Counted from the first letter of the stretch, positions 43,076 through 52,563 are shown. The stretch is DNA of 64,000 nt from Marinobacter sp. LV10R510-11A (GCF_900215155.1 NZ_LT907980.1:1984001-2048000); one strand, 5' to 3'. Notes: generated by a model from the letters alone, not told the origin. Program-made: numbers and translations.

Positions 43076-46000
43076 CCTTGCTGGAGTCCGAGCCTCCGTG
43101 CCATTGGGCCCGGACCAGCACTTCGCTGGTCCTTACGCCCTCCTGCCCCCGGAAATTCTTGAAGGTCTCCCGGGGTGGCAGGGCCAGGTAGTAGGCCTTG
43201 CCGTTAGGCAGGGCCAGGTAGTAGGCCTTGCCGTTAGGCAGGGGTTTTTCCAGCACCACCTTCGATGGTTCCTGCAGGGTTTCCCGTTGGGTTCTCAGGC
43301 CACGGCGCGTGGGCCTGCGGGTGACCTGCACCGGGCGCATGGCGACGGTCAGGCTGGCATCGTCCAACATGGCCACCAGATTGTTTTCCACTAGTACCAC
43401 TGTGTCTATTTTCGCAAACTCTCTGTCCTGCCGAGGATCTATGACAAACCCCTGGTCCGCCAGTCTGGCCGACATGTTGTGGGCCTCCTCAATGGTAATA
43501 CGAGGCCTGGCTAACAAATCAACCAGCCGGTAGTACGTCTCTTGCGGGTTGTTGGCCAAGTGGGGATAGGCACCGTCCTGCTCTATTCCGAAAGGTCCAC
43601 GCTTCAGCCAGTCTACCAGGGGCGGGTCGTCCAGCACTATTGCCAGTAACCCGGCCCCGATAGCCAGGGTGGCACCGGCCACCACCCAGCCCCAGGGACC
43701 CAATCCCAGCAGTATGGGAGCAATACCCGCTTCGGTCATTTTGGCCATCATCATGCCGCCCATTAGCATCATGCCCCCACCGACGGCTGAGGCCCCGTAG
43801 GCTGCAGCGGCGTCCATATCACCGGTGTCCCACTCATGGGCCATGTCCAATAGCGACACCGTAATGGTGAGCCCGGCTGTGACGATGCCCCCGAGCAGGC
43901 GTTTTGTCACTATTTCTGGAATTGCGCGGGCCAAAGACGGTAGCGCTCTCTGAAAGACTGGGCTAGTGGTCTGGAAGGCTTTCTCGCTAAGCTTGGGCGA
44001 CACATTGCCCCAGATACCCAGATCTTTGCTTAACCGCTCGGCTGCTATTGTCACAGCAAAGCCTAGATCCATAGTTGAACTGAAAATGCCCGCTGCCGCT
44101 CTCACTGCACCTTTCCTTCGGAAAGTCGTTTGGGCCAAGTTGTACTCGGTCAGAATATTATGCCCCTCAAACACCAGCACTAAATAAGGCACCCGTACCC
44201 GGCTAAAAAGGTCATCCCACCGTTTGAGCCTGCGCATATCCCGCTGGGCCCGGACCACCTCAGAAGTCTCAGGAGCGGCGTACACCTGCATCCGCCGGGC
44301 TTCGGCGGTGTCGGCCAGATCGGGGATGGCGGATTTACGGGTGGTGGCCAAGGGCTGGCCGTCGGCATCCAGGTATTCCCCGTAGAAGCGCCGGTGGCCA
44401 TTGGCTTTGTGGGTGTATTCCCGGTCTGCTTCCGTTAGCCCCATGTCCAGGCCGGAAGCCGGGTCGCGTAGCCCGAGGATGATCCAGCCCTGCGGGACGG
44501 CATTGCGAGCAACCATCTGGACGCCGCCCAGCAGTGAAGGATCGCGCGCCTTGGCCATCCGTAGCAGGGGGCCGTAAAGCCGGCTATCAAGCCTGTAAGC
44601 CTGGGATTTCAGACGGTTGGCCAGTGCCCGAGCGTGCTTGTCGATCCCGTCCAGGATGGCGCCGACACCGGCCATCCATCGCTTGGCTTCTGAGGAGAGA
44701 TCGATGGCATCGGTCTTTGCCAGACCTGCCAGTGCTGCAGCGGTGAGGGTTTGTAATTCGTCCGGTTGCGGTGGCTGGTCGGGCAACTGCTTAAGATCTG
44801 TAGGTCGGCAGCGGCCATCACCGCACTCTCCCTTGGCTCCACTCTCTGCGACTGCGCTGCCAGTTCCGTTTGGTTGTTCCGGTGGGAACAACATGGTGTG
44901 CAGGGGCTGGTCACTGCCGTCTTCAATAATCTTTAATACCAGATCGTTGGCGTCCCGCACCTGGGCTTTGCTGGTGGGGGCCGTGCGAGCGAGATGATCG
45001 ACGCTGTTGGGGTCCATGGCCAGGACATGGAACAGGTCCCGCGTGAGAACAAAACCCTCGAGATAGTCGGCACCGGAAAGGCTGAACAGGTCCGCCATGG
45101 CGACCTGGTTATCAGTTTGCCGGATCAGGTCCGCCAATTGCTTCTGGGCCTCAGCCAGCTCCTCCCTCGCAAGCTGGCGCTGGGCAGTCAGCAGGTGGGT
45201 ATGCAGGGGACTAAAACGGCCGGTATCAATTTCTTCCAGATGATGATGCAGCGGGTTGGCCTGGCCCCCCAGTCGTTCGGGCCCCATCAGCCGGTAGACC
45301 AACTGGGCGCTATCGCTATGGGGCTTCTTTCCAATGGCTTCGAGCAGACTAGTCAGAAATCGGTGAGTTTCCAGTGCTTCGGTCAGGCGATGCCGAAGGG
45401 AGAACAGGCGGTCTTCCAGGACAATGCCGCCATAGCCCCTCTCCCGCGGGGCGGCAAGACTGTCCTCACTGGACTCCAGTGTTTGCCAGAGGGAATTTTC
45501 TTCAGTGCCGGACGTTTCATCCGTAAACGCCGCTACTCGCGCTGCGGGCGCTCGTCTCAAGGGGGCGTCTCGGTAATGCGCGGCTTCCCAGGCTGCCTCT
45601 CCGGATTCCTTGCCTGCATCGAAAGCCTGAGCTTCCTCTCGTGCCTGTCCGTACAGGTTTTTTGCATATTGGCCGCGTAAATCATAAACACTGCTCCAGG
45701 GCTTCGGCAGATGCTGCTCCAGATAGGGCTCCCGGGGCCTCATTTCAGGAAGTTGTAACAGGGAAATCAGGTGACCCGGCGTCTGCCGGTCGCTCAGTTG
45801 CGAGGCGACCTCCAGCTTTGGCTCCGGCCCTTTTAACGCCTGACACCTTTCGGCCCGAGCCGAATCAGAAGTCTCAAGATAAGCGACACGCTGCGAGGAC
45901 CACTGAACTTCAGAGAACGCCATCTGGAACTCGGAAAGAAGAGAGCGATTCCTTTCGCTGACCGGCACCCATATGGCCTGCTGAGGTTTTCCTGAGGCTG

Positions 46001-46565
46001 GTCGCCGGTCTTCCGTCAGACCGAATTCCTCGTTGTTCCGGTAATCCGTCAGGCGAATATCCAGCAACTCCATGGTTTCTGAATCGGAGTAGCGAACTTC
46101 CAGTTCGCGCCAGAGGTGCCCCTTTCTGAATACATAAATAAAGCCTGGGCGCACAGGTACCAGGTGTTCGTTCGGGTGGCCGGGCTCAGGTTCGGGATCG
46201 TGAATGAGTGTCAGGGGAACCAGCGGCAGGATACGGTTCCTCTGTTTTTCCATTTGCCTTTCGGTGGAGGAAACCGCTTCAAACATCGGCACCCGCACAG
46301 GAGCACCCTCCTCTGCATCAATATCCAGCCAGATGTTTCTCGCAGGCTGGGCCTTCCAGGGCCAGACATGAAGCACGCTGTTGGCAGGTTCCTCCAGAGA
46401 AACCTGGTTCTCCAGCCACTCCTGCTGTTCACTGTCACTCTCGTCAAAGATCCGGAACGAATGCCCCTCTTCGAGGGTTTGCCCAATCACCTCAATGATC
46501 AACGATTCACCTTCGCAGGCCGGGCCACAGCTTCCTGCTGTCTGGGTAGACGTGGTTTCAGACAT
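42930..46565 (-). CDS. T6SS effector, VasX/BTH_I2691-like
   Basis: A 1211-residue protein. The N-terminal part (about 20-190), with LVPVRPGFIYVFRKGHLWRE, resembles the VasX N-terminal region found in T6SS cargo of the BTH_I2691 family. A long helical middle follows. Near the C-terminus (about 881-978) there is a block of Gly/Ala/Met-rich hydrophobic helices, as expected for a membrane-disrupting effector, and then a 230-residue tail with a perfect ten-residue tandem (LPNGKAYYLA, 1109-1128). It is encoded after vgrG and a DUF4123 adaptor and before a coupled membrane protein. AAAGGAA ribosome site. Predicted to be loaded on VgrG and delivered into rival cells. Confidence 0.82.
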   Translation of the reverse strand: MSETTSTQTAGSCGPACEGESLIIEVIGQTLEEGHSFRIFDESDSEQQEWLENQVSLEEPANSVLHVWPWKAQPARNIWLDIDAEEGAPVRVPMFEAVSSTERQMEKQRNRILPLVPLTLIHDPEPEPGHPNEHLVPVRPGFIYVFRKGHLWRELEVRYSDSETMELLDIRLTDYRNNEEFGLTEDRRPASGKPQQAIWVPVSERNRSLLSEFQMAFSEVQWSSQRVAYLETSDSARAERCQALKGPEPKLEVASQLSDRQTPGHLISLLQLPEMRPREPYLEQHLPKPWSSVYDLRGQYAKNLYGQAREEAQAFDAGKESGEAAWEAAHYRDAPLRRAPAARVAAFTDETSGTEENSLWQTLESSEDSLAAPRERGYGGIVLEDRLFSLRHRLTEALETHRFLTSLLEAIGKKPHSDSAQLVYRLMGPERLGGQANPLHHHLEEIDTGRFSPLHTHLLTAQRQLAREELAEAQKQLADLIRQTDNQVAMADLFSLSGADYLEGFVLTRDLFHVLAMDPNSVDHLARTAPTSKAQVRDANDLVLKIIEDGSDQPLHTMLFPPEQPNGTGSAVAESGAKGECGDGRCRPTDLKQLPDQPPQPDELQTLTAAALAGLAKTDAIDLSSEAKRWMAGVGAILDGIDKHARALANRLKSQAYRLDSRLYGPLLRMAKARDPSLLGGVQMVARNAVPQGWIILGLRDPASGLDMGLTEADREYTHKANGHRRFYGEYLDADGQPLATTRKSAIPDLADTAEARRMQVYAAPETSEVVRAQRDMRRLKRWDDLFSRVRVPYLVLVFEGHNILTEYNLAQTTFRRKGAVRAAAGIFSSTMDLGFAVTIAAERLSKDLGIWGNVSPKLSEKAFQTTSPVFQRALPSLARAIPEIVTKRLLGGIVTAGLTITVSLLDMAHEWDTGDMDAAAAYGASAVGGGMMLMGGMMMAKMTEAGIAPILLGLGPWGWVVAGATLAIGAGLLAIVLDDPPLVDWLKRGPFGIEQDGAYPHLANNPQETYYRLVDLLARPRITIEEAHNMSARLADQGFVIDPRQDREFAKIDTVVLVENNLVAMLDDASLTVAMRPVQVTRRPTRRGLRTQRETLQEPSKVVLEKPLPNGKAYYLALPNGKAYYLALPPRETFKNFRGQEGVRTSEVLVRAQWHGGSDSSKASRNLVFPAPELHDPTTFDLAKHGEPDFSETGQLFWADEQTHRAEEGT
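43181..43240 (-). repeat. Two perfect 30-bp tandem units inside the effector gene
   Basis: An exact 30-bp unit repeated twice (43181-43210, 43211-43240), in frame, adding ten residues (LPNGKAYYLA) to the effector tail. Perfect identity points to a recent slippage. Confidence 0.95.
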
Positions 46566-46603
46566 CCCTGTGATTCCTTTCCCTTAAAACGATGAATTCA
46601 TGG

Positions 46604-47149
46604 TTAGGCACTGGCGTCATTCAGTGCCCGCCACTGTTGCTCGTCCAGTGTCGGTATTGGCGACATGGCAATCGGCTCCGGGTTTTCATCCATTACCCAG
46701 CACTGCTGGCCGGGTTTGCCGTGCCAGTATAGTGCACGTTCAATGATCTCAGCCTCCGGCTTTGACTTTACCGCCAGGCGGTGCCAGATCTTTGGGTCGT
46801 AGAGCCGCAAAAGCCCTTTTCGGTTGCCGTCAAAACACACAGTCAGCCGGGCTCTTAACCAACTGACTACAGCATCCAGTCCCTGTGTAGACTCTAAAAG
46901 TAAACCGCTCAACCTTTCTTCTTCGAGGCCCGTCAATGCCCAGCGGTATTCCGCGCTGTTCTGTTCCGTTTCCAACAGAATCGGGCTTTCACCCAGGTAG
47001 GCTTGCCACTCGCTGTCCGCAAACAGATAGACCCATCGAGGATTATCGGAGATATTGTAGAGCGCCTGAAGCACAGTCTTTTTCTGCCGGGATTCCAGAA
47101 CCAGATAGCGCGCATCGGTTGAGCTTACCATGGTGTACGACCTCTCCAT
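46604..47149 (-). CDS. DUF4123 T6SS effector adaptor/chaperone
   Basis: A 181-residue protein of the DUF4123 (Tap/TEC, VasW-like) family, which binds an effector and loads it onto a specific VgrG. Features include YLVLESRQKKTVLQALY and WRARLTVCFDGN-like central segments and a short C-terminal tail. It lies directly after vgrG (stop TAA then ATG) and 38 nt before the effector. A second ATG at 47131 has GGAGAGG 9 nt upstream and may be the real start. The position is the classic vgrG-adaptor-effector order. Confidence 0.85.
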   Translation of the reverse strand: MERSYTMVSSTDARYLVLESRQKKTVLQALYNISDNPRWVYLFADSEWQAYLGESPILLETEQNSAEYRWALTGLEEERLSGLLLESTQGLDAVVSWLRARLTVCFDGNRKGLLRLYDPKIWHRLAVKSKPEAEIIERALYWHGKPGQQCWVMDENPEPIAMSPIPTLDEQQWRALNDASA

Positions 47150-49273
47150 TTAGACCTGCTGCGCTTTACCACACGGGCAATTGCTCAAGGGGCAAGAGCC
47201 GTCTGGCCGTTCCTGACATTGCTCCACCACTGCAAACCTGTTTATTCTTGCCTGCGTCAATCGATGGGCAACTATTGGTTTTGGTTCGGCATTCGCCCTC
47301 TGCCCAACATCCGCCAACTCCACAGGCGCCACGGCCCCACCGTTCTTCTCCACCAACCCCGGCATTTCTGGCACCTGCACCTTCTGCCCACTACCCACAC
47401 CCGGCGCGCCACCGGCGTTCATTTTGATAGACGCCCCAACGATGGCAACACTGCTGGGATCAATCTTCACAAAGCTACCACCCGCCTTGAGAATAATCTC
47501 GGCACCGGCTTCAATAACAGCTTTTTGCCCAGCCTTAATATGTAGCTCGGTACCGGAGTCACTGAGCCAGGCGGTGCCGGCTTTCAGGTGTATGGTGCCG
47601 GTTACGTTAAAGCTGTGATCTTTACCGGTCTGATCGCGTTTTTCGCCATCGGTGGTTTGGTGCTGACTGCCCTTTACGTGGCTGAAGCGGTCATTTTCAA
47701 CGGTGAGGTGGCTGTCGTTGTTGATGACTTCGGTGCGGTTGTTTTCGGTGAGCAGATCCAGGTCTTTTTGGGCATGAACGTAGACCTGTTGTTTGTCTGC
47801 TTCGTCCTCGAATCGTAATTCGTTGCTGCCCTCGCCTTTGTGGGTTTGGGTTTTCAGGGTGGTTCGGGTTTTATGTTCTGGCAGCGCGTAAGGCGTTGTG
47901 TTGGTGGCGTGGTACGTGCGGCCAGTAATAATGGGCTGATCCGGGTCACCATCCAGGAACGAGACGATGACTTCGTTGCCGATTCGGGGTAAGGCCATGA
48001 AGCCATATTGACCACCGGCCCAGCCTTGGCTGACTCTGAGCCAGGCGCTGCTGTGTTCATCGCTTTTGCTGTATCTGTCCCAGGGAAATCGTACTTTTAC
48101 CCGGCCAAATTCGTCACAGTGAATTTCTTCACCTTCGGGGCCGGTAACAGTGGCTATCTGAGGGCCGTCCATCAGCGGGCGGTGGTCGCTCAGGGGTCGC
48201 CAGGTTTTATCGGCCGGAATGGCACTGAACGCATTATGGTAAGTGGTCGGGCTAGAACCGCCCTCTTCTTCCATCGCCTGGGGCTGTTTGCCGGTGTGGG
48301 TAACTGCGGTGAGTAACCAGTCGCGGTTCAGGTTGGCGTTATCGTGCTCAGTCAGTTCGGCTTTGGCACCGCAGGTAAAGTCCGCACGGTTGCTTTCGCC
48401 GTTGGCGGTGCTGGCGTCATTTCGGAGAGCATCCAATCGCGCGTCGGTAAACGGCTGGCCGCTGGCGTCGGCCTTGAAACGACCCGGATAGTCGAAGTGC
48501 TGATAGTCTTGGCGCTGGTTGGAGCTGGCTGCACTCCGCTCGTGCATCAGGGCGTAAGCCGGATTCTTGAAGGTGTAATCCTTCGTGGCTACGGAGGCAA
48601 CGCGAACTCGTTCTTCGTAGCGAAAGCGGAAAACGGCAGGCTGCTTGGTGCTTCCGCCTGATTTGCCGTTATATTCGGCAGCTTCCAGCCGAGGCGCATC
48701 GCCGTGATGATCGGCTAGGATCAAGCCGGGCTGCTCGCTCGCATCTTCGCTGCCGTGCTGGTAGCGGTAATGCCAGCCTTCTTCTGAAGCCATCCGTTCA
48801 ATGAACGCCAAGTCGCTTTCCCGGTGCTGTACGCAGTATTCCCGTTCTTGCGGAGCGCGTTTTAAATCAAACACCGAGTTCACAATGCCACGCTCTTCCA
48901 ACAGGGTGCGCACGATGGCGTCTGTGGTCTGGGTTTGGAATATGCGGCTGTTGTGCATCAACCCTAAGCGCCATAAGGGCGGCTGGATGATGAGCTCGTA
49001 GCGGGTACGGCGATGGCCGCTGTCACCACGGGCAAACTCGTTTACCACGCCTGTGAAGCGGCGAAGCGCCATACCGTCCTGCCAAACTACCAAATCCACC
49101 GGCTGCTCCAGAACGTCTGAAACATCCACATCTGGATCGGTGCTGGCCAATTCAAGGCGGCCGTGAAATAGCTCGGATAGCCGTTCGGTCAGCGTAAAGC
49201 CGACAACGGAAAATAAATCAGAGGGGAGTTCGCCAACACGGGCGGTAAACTGCAATCCGCTTGCCTGAGGCAT
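47150..49273 (-). CDS. T6SS tip protein VgrG
   Basis: A 707-residue VgrG/Tssi tip protein (trimeric spike of the T6SS needle). Seen in order: gp27-like region (about 1-380), gp5-like OB-fold (about 395-470, LRVSQGWAGGQYGFMALPRIGNEVIVSFLDGDP), and the repetitive beta-spike with the DUF2345 region (LKAGTAWLSDSGTELHIKAG). The C-terminus is a Cys-rich extension ending CPLSNCPCGKAQQV, which may bind a PAAR protein or a metal. Start at 49273 follows a purine-rich site; the 19-codon longer frame starts with TTG. No T6SS structural genes are in the window, so this is an orphan cargo island. Confidence 0.93.
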   Translation of the reverse strand: MPQASGLQFTARVGELPSDLFSVVGFTLTERLSELFHGRLELASTDPDVDVSDVLEQPVDLVVWQDGMALRRFTGVVNEFARGDSGHRRTRYELIIQPPLWRLGLMHNSRIFQTQTTDAIVRTLLEERGIVNSVFDLKRAPQEREYCVQHRESDLAFIERMASEEGWHYRYQHGSEDASEQPGLILADHHGDAPRLEAAEYNGKSGGSTKQPAVFRFRYEERVRVASVATKDYTFKNPAYALMHERSAASSNQRQDYQHFDYPGRFKADASGQPFTDARLDALRNDASTANGESNRADFTCGAKAELTEHDNANLNRDWLLTAVTHTGKQPQAMEEEGGSSPTTYHNAFSAIPADKTWRPLSDHRPLMDGPQIATVTGPEGEEIHCDEFGRVKVRFPWDRYSKSDEHSSAWLRVSQGWAGGQYGFMALPRIGNEVIVSFLDGDPDQPIITGRTYHATNTTPYALPEHKTRTTLKTQTHKGEGSNELRFEDEADKQQVYVHAQKDLDLLTENNRTEVINNDSHLTVENDRFSHVKGSQHQTTDGEKRDQTGKDHSFNVTGTIHLKAGTAWLSDSGTELHIKAGQKAVIEAGAEIILKAGGSFVKIDPSSVAIVGASIKMNAGGAPGVGSGQKVQVPEMPGLVEKNGGAVAPVELADVGQRANAEPKPIVAHRLTQARINRFAVVEQCQERPDGSCPLSNCPCGKAQQV

Positions 49274-49392
49274 ATCTTCAATCCTTGAAGGTATGGTTCT
49301 GTATGAGTCTGGGCGGGGATTCTGTAGCAAAAACGGCGGTTAATCAAACTCCTCTTGCCTAAAAGGAGCATCAGCCCTACTTCAAAGAAGCA

Positions 49393-50289
49393 TCAGGGCG
49401 ATGCTTGCGACCGTGCTTTCGCCCTAAACGGTCGCGTCCACCATTGAGAGATCAGTACGCCGAACAAGGTCAGCCCGCCGCCCGTAAAGTGATGCAGCCC
49501 CAGTTTTTCGTTCAGCATCACAGAGGCAATAACCGCCGTTAAAATAGGTACGAGGTTAAAAAAGACGGTGGTTCGGCTTGGCCCCAAGTGTTTGATTCCC
49601 GTCATCCAGGCCAGGGGTGCGCCAATAGAGGCGAACACACAGGCGAACAACACCAACGGCAGGTTGTCGCTGTTCAGCCCGGCTTGTGGTGATACAGCAA
49701 ACAACGGGAATAACACCACCACAGCCACAAGAACCTGTGCGTATAGTAACTGCATTGCAGGCAAGGGAATCTGCCATTTTTTCAGCAAGGTGCTGTAAAT
49801 AGCGTAGGCAGCAACCGCTACCAGCATCATGGCATCGCCGCCATTAATCCCCTGTTTAGTAAGAGTGGTCAAATCCCCGGAGGTGATAACAACCAACACG
49901 CCCAAAAACGAAAACAATGAACCGACCACGGCGCCCAAGGTCAGGCGGTGGCCCAGTGTCAGTATGGCAAGGACCAATGACATCACTGGCATCAGCGCCA
50001 ATACAATACCCATGTTGGTGGCGGTGGTTTTTGGGGCCGCGAAATAGGCGAGGCTCTGATAAACCGCCATGCCCAACACACCCAGCACAAAAATTTTGCA
50101 CATATTCGCCTTAATCACCGGCCAGGACCGCAGCGTCGGGCGGAGCAGCACGGGCGTGAGCATGGCCGCCGCAAACAGCCAGCGATAAAAACCGATTTCT
50201 GCAGGGAAGATTACGCCTACAGTCAGCTTGTTAACTACGGTATTTCCCGCCCAGAATATGACAGCCAGTAGCGGAAACGCATAATACAT
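49393..50289 (-). CDS. DMT-superfamily transporter (EamA)
   Basis: A 298-residue inner-membrane permease with ten helices and two EamA repeats (about 5-130 and 145-280). It starts MYYAFPLLAVIFWAGNTVV, the usual EamA start. Members export or import metabolites; substrate not predictable. The start at 50289 is chosen because the upstream extension has no hydrophobic EamA sequence and no ribosome site. Confidence 0.87.
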   Translation of the reverse strand: MYYAFPLLAVIFWAGNTVVNKLTVGVIFPAEIGFYRWLFAAAMLTPVLLRPTLRSWPVIKANMCKIFVLGVLGMAVYQSLAYFAAPKTTATNMGIVLALMPVMSLVLAILTLGHRLTLGAVVGSLFSFLGVLVVITSGDLTTLTKQGINGGDAMMLVAVAAYAIYSTLLKKWQIPLPAMQLLYAQVLVAVVVLFPLFAVSPQAGLNSDNLPLVLFACVFASIGAPLAWMTGIKHLGPSRTTVFFNLVPILTAVIASVMLNEKLGLHHFTGGGLTLFGVLISQWWTRPFRAKARSQASP

Positions 50290-50416
50290 AGTCACAAACC
50301 CCAAAAAACGAGTGATAAGCCAGAGGTGCCGGTGCCCAGAACAAACAAAACAGCTTGTTCTTACTACCCCACACTGGAACAATTGAGGCCATACTTACCT
50401 TTCTATATGGCCTATC

Positions 50417-50665
50417 ATGAAATTATTAGTTCGTAACCTCGCACGCACAACAACAGAACAGGAAATCCAAGAGCTGTTTGCTGCCCACGGCACGGTCACT
50501 GAGTGCACTCTGGTTTTAGATAAAGAAACGGGTACATCAAAGGGTTTTGGCTTCGTGGAAATGCCGGATCCAAAGGAGGCCAAAATGGCCAAGGCACGCT
50601 TGAACGACGCCCGTATCAATAAAAGCAGAATACGAGTGAAATACGCCCCGGAGCCAGAGGCGTAA
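50417..50665 (+). CDS. RNA-binding protein with one RRM domain
   Basis: An 82-residue protein that is a single RNA-recognition motif, with RNP2 as KLLVRNLA and RNP1 as KGFGFVEM. Similar small RRM proteins in bacteria are often stress- or cold-induced. Single gene, no partner seen. Confidence 0.9.
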   Translation: MKLLVRNLARTTTEQEIQELFAAHGTVTECTLVLDKETGTSKGFGFVEMPDPKEAKMAKARLNDARINKSRIRVKYAPEPEA

Positions 50666-50696
50666 TCGACTTTAACCCTAAGATGAAAGCGGTATT

Positions 50697-50996
50697 TTAC
50701 GTTATCGGAGCATTGGCGGCGCGTTCAGCTACACACTCGTAGCCGCCCATTTCAAACTCCCGACAAATGAATGGCCGCTTCTCATAAATCGAGCAAGACA
50801 TGGTGGTGCGATCCAGCGCTGCGCACCAGCCATCGTCCAAACGCGCCATGGTTAAACCACCCCATTCGTCTTCTTCAATAAACCGCTCGGGCACGCCCGT
50901 TTCGGTGATCAGCATCACTTCCAAGCGGCAACAGCAAGCCTCGCAGCTCGAACAGCTAACGCTGGGATCGGGTAAGGTTACCGCTTCAATCATCAT
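50697..50996 (-). CDS. YkgJ-type cysteine cluster protein
   Basis: About 99 residues with a CxxCxxCCC cluster (CSSCEACCC), then further Cys residues in WCAALD, SCSIYEKRPFICREF and GYEC. This is the DUF1289/YkgJ-like zinc or iron-sulfur cluster fold. Function unknown. The start is uncertain: ATG codons at 50996 and 50993, or GTG at 51008, and none has a clear ribosome site. Confidence 0.8.
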   Translation of the reverse strand: MMIEAVTLPDPSVSCSSCEACCCRLEVMLITETGVPERFIEEDEWGGLTMARLDDGWCAALDRTTMSCSIYEKRPFICREFEMGGYECVAERAANAPIT

Positions 50997-51216
50997 TCGC
51001 TTATGCACACTTTTTCAAACGCGCTTTTCAGAAAAGCACTGTAAAGCCAGGCCACTCTAATATGGCAACAGGCCACGACGGATTGCTCCCCCAGTGAGAC
51101 GAGCTCCTGATATTCTAGAGGAACGTTCATATGATTTTACCCGGGGAATCAAAAACAAGTCAGAATGGTGACCTTGGGCATTAATGGCGTCAAGCGCCAA
51201 CCCTCAAAGGCGGTGC

Positions 51217-51948
51217 TTACGGCTGCGGTAACCAGCGATGCTGGATCAGGCGCTGCTCAACGTCTGGTGTAAGCAGCGGACCGGATATCATCTGGTCCAG
51301 CGTGTCATCCAGTACCGAATCTCCACTGGCCACTTGATAGCGATCGGCAGGAACCGTATCCGTCACTTCCAAGCGCACCGCTAAACTCCAACCATCTTTG
51401 CCGGCGTCGCTACGGCAGGCAATATTCTCAGAACTCCGAGCGTGGCCTTGCAGTCGAAACTGGCGGCAGTATTCACCTTCATGGTTCGCAAAAGTCAGCC
51501 GCGGCATCAGCAGTTCACCGCTCGCCAGAGTGTGGCTGACGCCACTGGGTGTGGTTTCCAACCCCTGCGCCACCGCACGCCAAGCTGCGTCAGTGTCGGT
51601 TGGGGATAGTGGAAGCCACTGAGCCAGTGCAAAACCGGCCACCAATGCTGCGGCAATCGCCTTACCGGTATTTGCTTGGAGCCGCTGCCATAGCGGGAAG
51701 CGAATCACGTTGTCCGGCCGCTCAGGTTCATCGTGCGTGGTTGCTAACAGCTGAGTCACCGCTTCTGGTAGAGGCCGGTCATCAATTTCGCCATAGTGAG
51801 CCTGCAGGGCCTGGTCAACCAGTGCCAGCTCACTGAGACGTGCCGCCAGTGCCGGCTCCACCGCTAGCCGATTCCGGATCTGCTGCATTTCCTCAGGCGA
51901 CAGCTCGCCGTCAAGAAAAGCAGAGAGTGTTTCATCAACGTTGGTCAT
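51217..51948 (-). CDS. Anti-sigma factor
   Basis: A 243-residue membrane protein. The N-terminal region, with DETLSAFLDGELSPEEMQQ, is the RseA-type anti-sigma domain (no zinc HxxxCxxC motif seen). One transmembrane helix lies at about 97-115 (AIAAALVAGFALAQWLPL). The periplasmic C-terminal part has two Cys residues and no recognised domain. It overlaps the sigma gene by 4 nt (ATGA), so it is made in ratio with the sigma factor and would hold it at the membrane until a signal in the envelope releases it. Confidence 0.87.
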   Translation of the reverse strand: MTNVDETLSAFLDGELSPEEMQQIRNRLAVEPALAARLSELALVDQALQAHYGEIDDRPLPEAVTQLLATTHDEPERPDNVIRFPLWQRLQANTGKAIAAALVAGFALAQWLPLSPTDTDAAWRAVAQGLETTPSGVSHTLASGELLMPRLTFANHEGEYCRQFRLQGHARSSENIACRSDAGKDGWSLAVRLEVTDTVPADRYQVASGDSVLDDTLDQMISGPLLTPDVEQRLIQHRWLPQP

Positions 51949-52436
51949 TGCTCGGTCCTCGTTGTTTCAGGTGTGAGCGCCTCGCTCAATGCGGCCCTGG
52001 CCCGGGCCAGCCGACTCATTACAGTGCCCTTGGGCACCGAAAGAATCTCCGCAACGGCTTGATACGACAGACCCCGGATTGCCACCAGCGAGATTATCTG
52101 GCGTTGATCTCCCGGCAATCGGCCCATGGCATCATCGACTCGACTAACCTCGATTTCGTTAACCACCTGACGTTCCCCGTCAACCACCTGGCCTTCACTG
52201 AGCTCTGGCTGTTCCGAAGCATCCCGACGAACCTTTCTGGCCCTGCACTCGTCTATCCACACATTCCGGCAAATCCGGAATGCCCAAGGTGTCATGTCCG
52301 CATCATCTGGGCGCGGCCGGCTCAACAGCCGCTCTACCGTATTCTGCAGCAAATCATCCGCGTCCGGCATGGAGCCGGTCAGTGAGTAGGCAAAGCGTCG
52401 TAAACTGGGCAGTAGTTGGGTGATTTCCTGTCGCAT
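51945..52436 (-). CDS. ECF RNA polymerase sigma factor
   Basis: A 163-residue extracytoplasmic-function sigma factor with region 2 (about 8-70, SLRRFAYSLTGSMPDADDLLQNTVERLL) and region 4 (about 105-155, LPGDQRQIISLVAIRGLSYQAVAEILSV). It is the first gene of an operon with its anti-sigma. Its own promoter (see 52467-52492) matches the promoter form found in front of the subtilase and the Ala-rich exported protein, so it is probably autoregulated and drives all three. Confidence 0.9.
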   Translation of the reverse strand: MRQEITQLLPSLRRFAYSLTGSMPDADDLLQNTVERLLSRPRPDDADMTPWAFRICRNVWIDECRARKVRRDASEQPELSEGQVVDGERQVVNEIEVSRVDDAMGRLPGDQRQIISLVAIRGLSYQAVAEILSVPKGTVMSRLARARAALSEALTPETTRTEQ

Positions 52437-52466
52437 GGCGCTCTTTGTTGCTATGTGTTTCGTGTA

Positions 52467-52492
52467 TAACGGGTCACATCAGGGTTTATTCC
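52467..52492 (-). promoter_or_regulatory. ECF-type promoter of the sigma/anti-sigma operon
   Basis: On the minus strand GGAATAA (52492-52486), 14 nt, then CGTTA (52471-52467). It is one of three promoters in this locus with the same two blocks and identical spacing. The -35 blocks of this and the divergent promoter at 52502 form the short palindrome ATTCCCG-CTGAT-CGGGAAT. Confidence 0.8.
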
Positions 52493-52501
52493 CGCTGATC
52501 G

Positions 52502-52527
52502 GGAATTATTTTCCGACCCAGCCGTTA
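52502..52527 (+). promoter_or_regulatory. ECF-type promoter of the subtilase gene
   Basis: GGAATTA (52502-52508), 14 nt, CGTTA (52523-52527), 37 nt before the subtilase start codon. Divergent from the sigma promoter; same spacing. Confidence 0.8.
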
Positions 52528-52533
52528 TCTTGC

Positions 52534-52550
52534 ATAAAACCCGACAAATT
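52534..52550. promoter_or_regulatory. 17-bp shared element, copy 1
   Basis: ATAAAACCCGACAAATT, differing in one position from the copy at 55522-55538. It sits in the untranslated leader of the subtilase gene and 41 nt upstream of the sigma -35 box. Confidence 0.6.
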
Positions 52551-52563
52551 ATGGTTGCACACG

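Noticed and set aside
44994..45680. 228-codon open frame on the plus strand
   Set aside because: It lies antisense inside the VasX-like effector gene, with no ribosome site or recognisable domain; a shadow of the high-GC coding strand.
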